Origin: JAJDXW01 sp965243335
GTDB taxonomy: Bacteria; Pseudomonadota; Gammaproteobacteria; HK1
Direction of reading: 5' to 3'
Length of the DNA stretch: 64,000 nt
Assembly: GCA_965243335.1 (NCBI GenBank)
Contig: OZ251545.1
Coordinates: 5,270,001-5,334,000, forward strand
The position numbers and the translations under genes were made by a program. The notes under the pieces were generated by a model, which was given only the letters and a program-made list of their open reading frames with translations, was not told the origin of the DNA and made no database searches. This document shows positions 53,111 through 61,388 of this stretch, one piece after another. Each line of letters opens with the position of its first letter. Positions within the stretch are counted from its first letter, which is position 1.

Positions 53111-53233
53111 CGGGACGAAGCAGAGCGCTTCGCCGGTGACCAATCCAGCGAGGATGGCGCCCAGGTCCCAGGGTCTCCGCACCTGCCGCCTGAGATCAGC
53201 CGGCGGGGCCCAGGCGCCCGCTTCCCGAAGCAT
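53111..53233 (-). pseudogene. jetD 5'-end fragment
   Basis: Read on the minus strand from the ATG at 53233 it encodes MLREAGAWAPPADLRRQVRR, PWDLGAILAGLVTGEAL, clearly the N-terminus of JetD (compare MSRPLNWTTPADLRRQVRRL, WDRGAILAALVTGEAL at 62570). The similarity stops after about 38 codons. It borders the helicase-nuclease gene on its left side. Confidence 0.85.
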
Positions 53234-53281
53234 GGTGGACGGGGTAAGATACCCTCCTGCTTCCTCTACGGACGACCTCTC

Positions 53282-56200
53282 ATGCACCTGACGGCGCGAC
53301 TCGCTTGGCACGACAACGGGTGGAACGGCGCCATCTGCAAACGACCCGAGTGCAACACCTATTGCGTCGGCAGCCAGTCCTTTCCCGGCGACGTAATCGC
53401 CCGGCAACGCGACACCCGGCGCGAGATGGCCAACGCTGGCCGTCGCGTGGCGTCCCTGGACGGCGCCGACCTACCACCTTGTGTCTACAGCGTGAACGCC
53501 TTTGGCGACGAACCCATCAAGGGGTTCTCCAACCCTCCCGAGTGGTGGCCGCCTGGAGGCGCGAAGAAAAAGGAGTGGGAAATCCCGCCAGCGACGGTCT
53601 GCGTGTGGCCCTACGAGGAAGTCTATTCCGATGCGGTAAAGGACAGTCAAGGGCGATACGACAACGACGCCCGTGCCGAAAAGGTCGAAGAGTTCATCGC
53701 CGACATCGAGGCCGGCAGGAGCCTCATCTTTTACTACGCGAACTATTCAAATCCGTTCTCCGAGGACGAACGCCCCCGCTATGTTCTATTGGGCGTCTCC
53801 CGCGTACGGGAAATCGGCCCATCACTTCGTTACGCCGACACGACGGACTATGTGCGCCAACGATACGCCGGCGGCATGATCTGGGCCCGCAACGTCACCT
53901 CGCATTATCCGGAACAGGGTTTGCGACTTCCCTATCATCTCTACCGTGAGGACGCTGAAGCACTCGCGCGCCTGGTCGTGTTCCCGGAGAACCCACGCGT
54001 ATTCAAATACGGTACCCGCCGTATAACGGATGATGATGCGATCGGCCTGTTGGAACAGTTCCTCAACGCCGTCGAGGAGCTTCTTCTCATTTCCGACGAA
54101 AGCGAAAACTGGAGTCAGCGCAAGGAGTGGATACTCGGCTGCACTACCGAGCTGTGGCGCCGCCGAGGCCTTTACCCCGGCTTGCCCAATGTTCTTCGCC
54201 TGCTCGGCGCGACTGACGCCGTAAAGCCAGTGATCGAGTTGATCAACGCGGGCAACGCCCAAAAGGCGCACGCGGAGGTCTTCTCGGCTCTTGACCAAAG
54301 GCAGGAGGCGCCGCAGATTGGTCTCGCAGGCCGCGCTTTGCAAAGGGCATCTCGTCAGTGGATGCTTCGCACGGATGCCGAGCGTGCGTTGCTCACTTCT
54401 CTACTCCCGCGTCTTGACCTCGATCTCGACCAGATGCGGCGCATAGCGTCGACCGCCGACAGGCTGAGGGAAACGCACGGTCTGACGTTTGCGGTCGACG
54501 CACCGCTTCACAATCCATATCTGATTTGTGAAAACTACCTGGGCGACAATCCCGATGACCGTATTTCCTGGCCGACGGTGGACCGAGGCGTCCTTCCATC
54601 TCCGGAGCTTGGTGGAACACCCTACTCGGACATGGAGATTGACGACGCAAGGCGTCTGCGGGCCCTGTGCGTGGATGAAATCAGGCGTGAACCAAACCAC
54701 ACCTTCCAGGCGTCTAGCAGGGTATTGGAACGCGTCAACCAGCGGCTTGAGACATTGCCGACGTGGAAATCGGCTGTCTTCACCGAGAGGTACTTCGACG
54801 TCGACAGAACGACGTTGGATGAAGCGCTGGTATTTCGTTCGCATTCCCAAGGCGACGAAGTCGATGGGAACGCCCACCGTTGGTTGTACCTGCGTTCGGT
54901 CCACGAAGACGAACGCGAAGTGGAGTCTGCGCTAGCGAAGCTGGCCGGGAGGCCGGACATCTGCCTTGCGCGACCATTCACCAAGGAGCAGTGGAAAGAC
55001 AACATATTGGACCCCAAAAGCGATTTACTCGCTAAAGCCCGGGAACGCTACATCGAGGCAGTGGAAGGTCAAGCGGCTGCTTCCTACTCAATCTTCCGAC
55101 GGCCGTTGGCCGTCGTGACGGGAGCAGCCGGAACCGGCAAGACGACGGTGATCTGCGCCATCATCTTGGCGGTGCGTGCTACCGAAGGAGAAGGTGCGCC
55201 GATTACCGTAATGGCGCCCACTGGCAAGGCGTCCGATCGACTTCGCACCAAGCTCGAGCAACGCGAAATAGATGGTGTGGCGACTTCGACGGTGCATTCC
55301 TATCTCGCCAAGGAAGGCTGGTTGAACGACAACCTTACCTACCGGCGGCGAGATGGTGGCCGTCACGGTCAGGGAACCATCATCGTCGATGAGGCATCCA
55401 TGCTGGATCTGGGCTTGATGGCTACCTTCGTCCGCGCCATCGACTGGCGGGCCGTTCGTCGCTTGGTCCTGGTGGGTGATCCCAATCAGCTTCCGCCTAT
55501 TGGACGCGGCAGGGTGTTTGCCGACACTATCGAGTGGCTGTCCAACAAGCAGTCACCGGGTGTCGCACGACTCGAACACAACCTGCGTCAGCTGGAGAAC
55601 GAAGTCGCTGACAATGGCACGGCGATTCTTCGCCTCGCCAACCTGTTTATCGCCCAAAGCGCCAGCACCGACGGCCAAGCAACTACCCCAGAGGCCGAGG
55701 AGTTGTTGACCCGGGTGCATAGTAGCGGCGATGTGGATAGGGATCTGCGCGTCGTGTATTGGCATGACGCACAACGACTCGCCGCGCAGCTCGTCGAGAC
55801 CATCGAGAAGGAAATGATCGGTCATATCGGCGAAGCACAGGATCCCGACAAGCCCTACAAGCTGTGGCGTTCCGCCACTGAATGGAAACCAGATCGTTAT
55901 CAAATACTTACACCCCACCGCGGCGAATTGCACGGCGTGGAGGCCTTGAACAGTGCCGTTCAAGAGCGGGTGTCCGAGGCAGCGGTGCGAGCGTACGGTA
56001 CACTGAGCGGTATCACACTATACGACAAGGTGATTCAAGTCCGAAACAGATCCCTATCCGACCCCATATGGGGTTACGACGTGAACGCCAAGCGTCGCGG
56101 ACAAATTGAGATATACAACGGACAGATAGGCTTCGTTTCCAAGCACGCTTCCGACCGCAACAGGGGACGCTACAATTTGAGCCAGTTCTCTGTCCGGTTT

Positions 56201-56893
56201 GCCGACAAGGAGAACTGGATTGTAGATTACAAAGGATCGGGCGAAGTGGAGGAGAACTTGGAGCTTGCCTATGCAGTCTCCATCCACAAAGCGCAAGGGA
56301 GTGAATTCGACCATACTTATATTATCATACCCAAGAAACATGGTCGATCTCTTTCACCGGAGCTTCTATACACTGCATTGACTCGAGCGACCAAGCACTG
56401 TACATTGCTGATCGAGCAGGACGTTGCGACGTTGCTGTCGGCGCGGCGTCCCGAAAATGCGCAGATCCGGCAAGTCAACTCGTCGCTGTTCGAGGGAATT
56501 TTTCACGCTGTACCGGACGCCCTCTTGCAGCGTTCGGATTGGTACGCCGAGGGGCGCGTCCATGAGACGCTTACCAGGGACATGGTCCGTTCCAAGTCCG
56601 AACTGGTCATCGCGAACCTCCTTGCCGAACGTGGCATCTCCTTCGAGTACGAGATGCCGCTACGTGCGCCGGACGGCACGATGTACTTGCCGGATTTCTC
56701 GATTGTCCATCATGGGCAGAGGTGGTTCTGGGAGCATTGGGGCATGATGTCGGACGAGGCATACCGAAACCATCGCGAGATCAAGAGGGCTTGGTACGAT
56801 GAACACTTCGGCGGACGCTTGATCGAGACGTTCGAGAGCTCGACGTTAAGCCGTGACGCAGTGCGTATAGTGGAGGAGAAGTTCGCTGAATGA
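53282..56893 (+). CDS. RecD-like SF1 helicase fused to a C-terminal PD-(D/E)XK-like nuclease
   Basis: A 1203-residue protein. N-terminal HLTARLAWHDNGWNGAICKR then PECNTYCVGSQSFPGD is a Cys-containing module (C20, C25 and C29 by rough count) of unknown function. The helicase has Walker A VVTGAAGTGKTTVICAIIL (about 608-626), Walker B IIVDEASMLDLGLM (about 700), VLVGDPNQLPPIGRGR, and the UvrD_C_2 motif YAVSIHKAQGSEFDHTYI. The C-terminal SKSELVIANLLAERGISFEY, YLPDFSI and FWEHWGM form an E-D-ExxW restriction-like nuclease (about 1105-1155). The fusion and island location suggest a single-gene defence system. The AT-richer coding sequence differs from neighbouring metabolic genes. It is flanked by remnants of jetD. 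Confidence 0.87.
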   Translation: MHLTARLAWHDNGWNGAICKRPECNTYCVGSQSFPGDVIARQRDTRREMANAGRRVASLDGADLPPCVYSVNAFGDEPIKGFSNPPEWWPPGGAKKKEWEIPPATVCVWPYEEVYSDAVKDSQGRYDNDARAEKVEEFIADIEAGRSLIFYYANYSNPFSEDERPRYVLLGVSRVREIGPSLRYADTTDYVRQRYAGGMIWARNVTSHYPEQGLRLPYHLYREDAEALARLVVFPENPRVFKYGTRRITDDDAIGLLEQFLNAVEELLLISDESENWSQRKEWILGCTTELWRRRGLYPGLPNVLRLLGATDAVKPVIELINAGNAQKAHAEVFSALDQRQEAPQIGLAGRALQRASRQWMLRTDAERALLTSLLPRLDLDLDQMRRIASTADRLRETHGLTFAVDAPLHNPYLICENYLGDNPDDRISWPTVDRGVLPSPELGGTPYSDMEIDDARRLRALCVDEIRREPNHTFQASSRVLERVNQRLETLPTWKSAVFTERYFDVDRTTLDEALVFRSHSQGDEVDGNAHRWLYLRSVHEDEREVESALAKLAGRPDICLARPFTKEQWKDNILDPKSDLLAKARERYIEAVEGQAAASYSIFRRPLAVVTGAAGTGKTTVICAIILAVRATEGEGAPITVMAPTGKASDRLRTKLEQREIDGVATSTVHSYLAKEGWLNDNLTYRRRDGGRHGQGTIIVDEASMLDLGLMATFVRAIDWRAVRRLVLVGDPNQLPPIGRGRVFADTIEWLSNKQSPGVARLEHNLRQLENEVADNGTAILRLANLFIAQSASTDGQATTPEAEELLTRVHSSGDVDRDLRVVYWHDAQRLAAQLVETIEKEMIGHIGEAQDPDKPYKLWRSATEWKPDRYQILTPHRGELHGVEALNSAVQERVSEAAVRAYGTLSGITLYDKVIQVRNRSLSDPIWGYDVNAKRRGQIEIYNGQIGFVSKHASDRNRGRYNLSQFSVRFADKENWIVDYKGSGEVEENLELAYAVSIHKAQGSEFDHTYIIIPKKHGRSLSPELLYTALTRATKHCTLLIEQDVATLLSARRPENAQIRQVNSSLFEGIFHAVPDALLQRSDWYAEGRVHETLTRDMVRSKSELVIANLLAERGISFEYEMPLRAPDGTMYLPDFSIVHHGQRWFWEHWGMMSDEAYRNHREIKRAWYDEHFGGRLIETFESSTLSRDAVRIVEEKFAE

Positions 56894-56992
56894 CCGGATT
56901 GTACGCTATATACAAGGCCCTTTTTGGCCCCCTCCCCTGTTGTGCGGCTCCAGGTCACAGGATTCTTCCGACCTTCAAACAAGAGGCGAAAT

Positions 56993-57090
56993 CCAAGGCT
57001 CGAGTTTCGCCAACGCCTCCTTTACCTGTCCGAACCCGATACGCTCCTGCTCCAGGCGCAGCGCGACGCCCAGGCGGTCGTACCGGAGAT
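56993..57090 (-). pseudogene. jetD 3'-end fragment (interrupted by the IS)
   Basis: This matches the 3' end of the intact jetD (61381-61477), including CGCCAACGCCTCCTT, ACCCGATACGCTCCTGCTCC and GGCGGTCGTACCGGAGAT. The similarity resumes beyond the IS at 58518-58540 and then gives way to the hyuB fragment. The minus-strand frame ends with an altered C-terminus. Confidence 0.85.
57083..57090. repeat. Left 8-bp target-site duplication of the IS
   Basis: CCGGAGAT at 57083-57090 is repeated at 58510-58517. The undisturbed site reads CCGGAGATCATCG in intact jetD. Confidence 0.85.
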
Positions 57091-57142
57091 TCATAGGTAG
57101 GATCATATAATTATTTGATTTTGGTTGGATTTTGTCTTGAAG

Positions 57143-57207
57143 TCCCATTCGGAGTCTCCTATCATGGGGTTGGGAACAGCCACGACGTTACGGAGACTCG
57201 AATGGGA
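57143..57207 (+). promoter_or_regulatory. Hairpin over the transposase start codon
   Basis: TCCCATTCGGAGTCTCC (57143-57159) and GGAGACTCGAATGGGA (57192-57207) can pair with one bulged base. The start codon at 57202 lies in the right arm, so read-through transcripts from outside the IS would be poorly translated. Confidence 0.55.
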
Positions 57208-58494
57208 CGAGGGCATGATAGCGACTTCGCGGACCGATTCAAGCGGGTCCTGTCGGCACACAGCGTCAACGCCTTGGGACGGTTGACGCGATATTGTCAT
57301 CGCGAACGGGTGATCACGCCGCATCGCATGGCGATGAGCCTGATGGCAAGCTGCGCGAGAGGGCAGGTTCAGACCCTGGCGGACCTGCAACGGGATTTCA
57401 ACGCGCTGTTCGGGACTTCGGTGGCGTACAAGCCGTTTCATAATCAACTGGCGAAACGGCAGTTTGCCGATTTCATGCGGGAGTTGACCTGCAAGCTCAT
57501 CGAACGGTGGACGGTGCAGGTATTGAAGGCGCAGCCGGGCGGGGCCTTCAGCGAATTTGGCCGCATCCTGATTCAGGACGGTAGTTCGTTCGCGGTCCAC
57601 GACGCGCTGTCGAAACACTATCCAGGGCGGTTTCAGCCTCGTTCCCCGGCCGCAGTGGAATTGCACGTGACCATGGACCTGTACCGGGACTGCGCCTCGA
57701 AGATCGCACTCACTGCGGACACGGCGCCGGAGCGCCCACACTTGCCGCGCGCCCACACCCTGAAGGGGGACTTGCTGCTGGCCGACCGGGGATACTTCAC
57801 CCGCGATTACCTGCGCGAGGTCGATGCGGCGGGCGGATCCTACGTGGTTCGGGGCAACACCTCGCTCAATCCGGTGGTGCAGGCGGGCTACGGGGCCGGG
57901 GGCCGAGTCCTGCGAGGAGTGCGCGGGAAGAAACTCGGCGAGGTTCGCAAGAAAGGTCTTCTCGATTTCGACGTGGTTTGGGGTCAGGGGGAGAAGGCGT
58001 TTCGGACACGTTTGATCGCCAGTTGGAATCGGTCGAAGGGGCAGTATCGCTATCTGGTCACCAATTTGCCCCGCGACCGCTATACCCCGGGAGCAGTTGA
58101 CCAAGCCTATCGGCTTCGTTGGCAAATCGAACTGCTTTTCAAGGAATGGAAGTCCTACGCCAATCTGCGCGCCTTCAACACCTGCAATCCCGGCATCGCC
58201 GAGGGGCTTATCTGGGCGGCAGTCGCCGCAGCGGCGATGAAGCGCTACCTGGCCCATATGACGCAGGTATTGCGCGCCGTGGAAGTCTCCACACGCAAGG
58301 TCGCCATGTGCGCCCATCACGTTCTCACGGATCTGTTCAGAGTCTTGACTTCACAATCGCACGGGGACCTGCATGAGACATTGCGGGCGGCAATAGAATA
58401 TCTCGCGAACAATGCAGCCCGAGCACATCCCAAGCGAGAACGAAGAACCGGGAGACTACAATTCGGTATCATCCCAATCCTCGACATCGCTTAA
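57202..58494 (+). CDS. IS4-family transposase
   Basis: A 430-residue DDE transposase. The acidic triad is visible as ILIQDGSSFAVHDALS (about 122), DLLLADRGYFTRDYLR (about 193), and the YREK signature in YRLRWQIELLFKEWKSYANL (about 302-321). The start MGRGHDSDFADRFKRVLS is chosen because it is the first family-like residue block. An open frame from 57115 would extend into the terminal repeat and is unlikely. The start codon is inside the right arm of a predicted hairpin (57143-57207), which should limit translation from read-through transcripts. No internal stop or frameshift is visible, so it may be active. Confidence 0.92.
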   Translation: MGRGHDSDFADRFKRVLSAHSVNALGRLTRYCHRERVITPHRMAMSLMASCARGQVQTLADLQRDFNALFGTSVAYKPFHNQLAKRQFADFMRELTCKLIERWTVQVLKAQPGGAFSEFGRILIQDGSSFAVHDALSKHYPGRFQPRSPAAVELHVTMDLYRDCASKIALTADTAPERPHLPRAHTLKGDLLLADRGYFTRDYLREVDAAGGSYVVRGNTSLNPVVQAGYGAGGRVLRGVRGKKLGEVRKKGLLDFDVVWGQGEKAFRTRLIASWNRSKGQYRYLVTNLPRDRYTPGAVDQAYRLRWQIELLFKEWKSYANLRAFNTCNPGIAEGLIWAAVAAAAMKRYLAHMTQVLRAVEVSTRKVAMCAHHVLTDLFRVLTSQSHGDLHETLRAAIEYLANNAARAHPKRERRTGRLQFGIIPILDIA

Positions 58495-58509
58495 GTACCT
58501 AACTTATGA

Positions 58510-58517
58510 CCGGAGAT
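58510..58517. repeat. Right 8-bp target-site duplication of the IS
   Basis: The copy of CCGGAGAT immediately outside the right IS end. Confidence 0.85.
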
Positions 58518-58540
58518 TGTCGTAGAGCGTATGTTCATCG

Positions 58541-58789
58541 TGCATGGAGGTGCAGACCCTACTGCGCGAGGGTGAGCCCGTCCGCGTCGAGGAGGGCGGT
58601 CGAGAAGTCGAGCGAATCGCGCACGATCCCCGAATGTACGGTCCGCATCAGGGTGAGGGCCATGTCGTCGGCGATGGTGTCGAAGCAGCTCTTCAGGAGC
58701 TCGAGCTGGAAGGGGTCGATGTCGGGGCGCGGCTTGGGCTTCATGCGGGTGCGGGCTCCCTGTGGCGGCCGGTTGGGGCGGCGTGCGGG
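58541..58789 (-). pseudogene. hyuB 5'-end fragment beside hyuA
   Basis: Reading from ATG 58744 gives MKPKPRPDIDPFQLELLKSC, FDTIADDMALTLMRT and SLDFSTALLDADGLTLAQ, then a stop. The sequence matches 52480-52728 (intact hyuB start and leader) with scattered substitutions and a small indel near CTCGCGCAG. It lies 16 bp from the hyuA stop, where hyuB would be expected in an undisturbed operon. A jetD remnant abuts its left side. Confidence 0.9.
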
Positions 58790-58805
58790 CGGCGGGCCGC
58801 CCCGC

Positions 58806-61118
58806 TCACCCGCGCCCGGAGGCCGCCGGAAGGTCGATGATGACGTTGCCGAGCGGGTCGAGGCGCGCGGTGCAGTCCGGGGGCACTACGCACGTCCCCT
58901 CGTACTCCTCGATGATGAAGGGGCCGGGACGGGGCTCGGGGTCGAGCCTTCCCCGGCCGATGACCGGGGTGTCGACGAGGCCCGCGGCGGGGCCGAAGTA
59001 CACGCCGCGCCGCGCGTCCGGGCCGGCGCGCGAGGCCGGGTCGAAGGGGGCCGGCTCGACGATGCCGGCCGGGCGCCGCGTCCCCACCAGGCGGAGGTTC
59101 ACGATCTCGACCGGGAACTCCCCCGAGAACGCGTGGCCGTAACGGGCGAGGTGCTCGGCCTCGAAGCGCGCGCAGAGGTCCGCGATGGCGCGCGCGTCGA
59201 GAGTGCCGCCGCCCGGTTCCGATCGCCGTCCCGCTCCCGACCTCGACTCCGATCCCCGCCGCGGCCCCGGCTCCGGTGTCGGCGCCGCTCCCGGTCGCCG
59301 CCCTGGCCCCGGTTGGAGCCCTGACCCCGGGTGCGGTCCTGGCCCTGAGCCTGGCCTTGGCCCCGACCCCCGCCCATCATCCGGCGCCCCGTCCGCCTCG
59401 CCGTCCGGCGCCCCGCCGAAGGGAACGGTCAGCTCGTAGGCCTGCCCCGCGAAGCGGACGTCCGCCTGGCGCGAGAACCGGACGTCCTCGCGCGGCCCGC
59501 CGACCACGGACGCGATGCGCTCCGCGAGCGCCGCGTACCGCCGCTCCGCCTCGTCGAGCGGGGCGTCCGCGGCGAGGTGCAGGAAGGGGGCGGTCTCGTT
59601 CATCTCGAGGTTCGAGAACAGGAGCCCGAGGGCGCTGAACACCCCGGCCGCGACCGGCAGCACCACGCGCTCGACCTGGAGCACCCGCGCGAGGTCCACC
59701 GCGTGCACCCCGCCGCTCCCCCCGAACGCGACGAGGGCGAAGTCGCGCGGGTCGCGCCCCCGGTAGGTGGTGACCGCCTTCACCGCCTTCATCATGTTCG
59801 CGTTCGCCACGGTGTGGACGCCGAACGCGGTCTCGACGAGGCCGCGTCCGAGCGGCTCCGCGAGGCGCGAGGCGATCGCCCGGCGCGCCCGCTCGGCGCG
59901 GATGGGGACGCTTCCCCCCGCGAGCGCCTCCGGGTTGAGGTAGCCGAGGACCACGTTCGCGTCGGTGACCGTCGGCTCGTCGTTCCCGGCGTCGTAGCAG
60001 GCGGGGCCGGGGGCCGCGCCCGCGCTCTCCGGCCCGACCTTGAGCGAGCCCGCCTTGTCGAGCCAGGCGAGGGACCCGCCGCCCGCCCCGACCTCGGAGA
60101 TGTCGATCACCGGGAGCTTGAGGGCGTACCCGCCGCCCCCCATGAGCGCGCTCCGCGACGACATGCCGCCGCCCACCTCGTACTCGTCGGCGAAGAGGAC
60201 CCGCCCCCCCTCGATGAGCGACGCCTTGGCGGTGGTCCCCCCCATGTCCAGGGTGATGAGGTTGTCGAACCCGGCGCGGGCCGCGAAATGCCGGGCGCCG
60301 ACGACCCCCGCGGCCGGGCCGCACTCGACGATGCGGGCCGGGCTCTCCATCACCGCGTCCGCATCGAGGACCCCGCCGCTCGACTGCATGACCATGAGCC
60401 GGCCGCCGACGCCGGCCCGCGCGAGCTGGGCGACCATCGAGCGGACGTACCGTTCGACCGGCGGGCCGACGTAGGCGTTGATGACGGTGGTGGAGGTGCG
60501 CTCGTACTCGAGCTTGCGGGGGAGCACGTCCACCGACAGGGAGACGAAGGCGTCGGGGAGGAGTTCGCGGAGGATCTCGCCGGTCCGCCGTTCGTGGGCG
60601 GGGCCGGCGTAGGAGTGGAGGTAGCAGACCGCCACCGCCTCGACCCCGGCGGCCCGGATGCGCTCCGCCGCCGCGCGCACCCCGGCTTCGTCGAGCGGGC
60701 GGAGCGCCTCGCCGCGCGGCCCGGTCCGCTCGTCGACCTCGAACCGGAGCTGGCGCGGCACGAGCGGCGGCGGGCGTTCGTAGAGGGGCTCGTAGAGGTT
60801 CGGCACCCGCACCCGCCGGAGCTCGAGCACGTCGCGGAACCCGCGGGTGGTGAGGAGCGCGGTCGGCGCGCCCTTCCCTTCGAGGATCGCGTTGGTGGCG
60901 ACCGTGCAGCCGTGCAGCAGCTCTTCGAGCGCGCCGGGCGGGGACCCGATCTCCTCGAGGAGGCTCCGGACCCCCGCGACGACCGCGTCCGCGTAATTCT
61001 CCGGGGTGGACGGGAGCTTGCGCGTCGCGAGCCGGCCGTCGGGGGTCAGCACGGCCACATCGGTGAAGGTGCCGCCGATGTCGGCGGCGGCGCGGGTGAC
61101 GTTCGCTGGTCCAGTCAT
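58806..61118 (-). CDS. hyuA: Hydantoinase A/oxoprolinase family protein
   Basis: A 770-residue ATP-dependent HyuA-type subunit. The ASKHA-like N-terminus ADIGGTFTDVAVLTPDGRLA carries the phosphate-binding loop, GCTVATNAILEGKGAPTALL is family-typical, and LITLDMGGTTAKASLIEGGR and FGGSGGVHAVDLARVL are the second ATPase and substrate parts. With HyuB it opens hydantoin- or oxoproline-type lactam rings. A roughly 50-residue Gly/Pro/Arg-rich insertion (about 59205-59415) interrupts the otherwise conserved C-terminal region. ATG 61118 is the natural start. The neighbouring hyuB fragment shows that the original downstream partner has been displaced. Confidence 0.93.
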   Translation of the reverse strand: MTGPANVTRAAADIGGTFTDVAVLTPDGRLATRKLPSTPENYADAVVAGVRSLLEEIGSPPGALEELLHGCTVATNAILEGKGAPTALLTTRGFRDVLELRRVRVPNLYEPLYERPPPLVPRQLRFEVDERTGPRGEALRPLDEAGVRAAAERIRAAGVEAVAVCYLHSYAGPAHERRTGEILRELLPDAFVSLSVDVLPRKLEYERTSTTVINAYVGPPVERYVRSMVAQLARAGVGGRLMVMQSSGGVLDADAVMESPARIVECGPAAGVVGARHFAARAGFDNLITLDMGGTTAKASLIEGGRVLFADEYEVGGGMSSRSALMGGGGYALKLPVIDISEVGAGGGSLAWLDKAGSLKVGPESAGAAPGPACYDAGNDEPTVTDANVVLGYLNPEALAGGSVPIRAERARRAIASRLAEPLGRGLVETAFGVHTVANANMMKAVKAVTTYRGRDPRDFALVAFGGSGGVHAVDLARVLQVERVVLPVAAGVFSALGLLFSNLEMNETAPFLHLAADAPLDEAERRYAALAERIASVVGGPREDVRFSRQADVRFAGQAYELTVPFGGAPDGEADGAPDDGRGSGPRPGSGPGPHPGSGLQPGPGRRPGAAPTPEPGPRRGSESRSGAGRRSEPGGGTLDARAIADLCARFEAEHLARYGHAFSGEFPVEIVNLRLVGTRRPAGIVEPAPFDPASRAGPDARRGVYFGPAAGLVDTPVIGRGRLDPEPRPGPFIIEEYEGTCVVPPDCTARLDPLGNVIIDLPAASGRG

Positions 61119-61388
61119 GCTCGGGGCGCCGCCCGCTCCTCGGGTCTCTCGCCGGCACGGGGCCGGCCGGGGACAGCTCCGATCCTACCAGTGCGCCACG
61201 GCCCGCTCCCGCGGCCGGGGACGCCGCCAGCGCGGGACCGGCTGCGCGCGGCCGGTGGCGCCCGCCTTGCCGGATGTGTCTACGGCCCACGTTGTCCTGA
61301 CGCCGCGGCGCGCGTTTCCCGGCGTCGAAAAATCGACCAGAGGGCAAAGCCCCCTGGACCCCCATAAGAGCGGTAAAGAAACAAAGGC
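61119..61388. other. Spacer between hyuA and jetD
   Basis: There is no gene in 270 bp. The part next to jetD (from about 61360) is the 3' flank shared with the jetD fragment at 56993. Confidence 0.5.

Larger units (their letters stand above)
52683..53281. other. Spacer with hyuB leader, tandem repeat and jetD fragment
   Basis: From left to right it holds the duplicated hyuB leader (to 52728), two copies of a 28-bp repeat (52887-52914 and 52948-52975), and the 5' end of a jetD gene (53111-53233). Nothing else is recognisable. Confidence 0.6.
57091..58509 (+). mobile_element. IS4-family insertion sequence, 1419 bp
   Basis: The ends are imperfect inverted repeats: TCATAGGTAGGATCAT on the left and TCATAAGTTAGGTACT on the right (minus strand). 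Both are bounded by the 8-bp target duplication CCGGAGAT (57083-57090, 58510-58517), which lies in the jetD 3' fragment. The element carries one transposase gene and no passenger. It inserted after the jetD fragment was formed. Confidence 0.85.
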
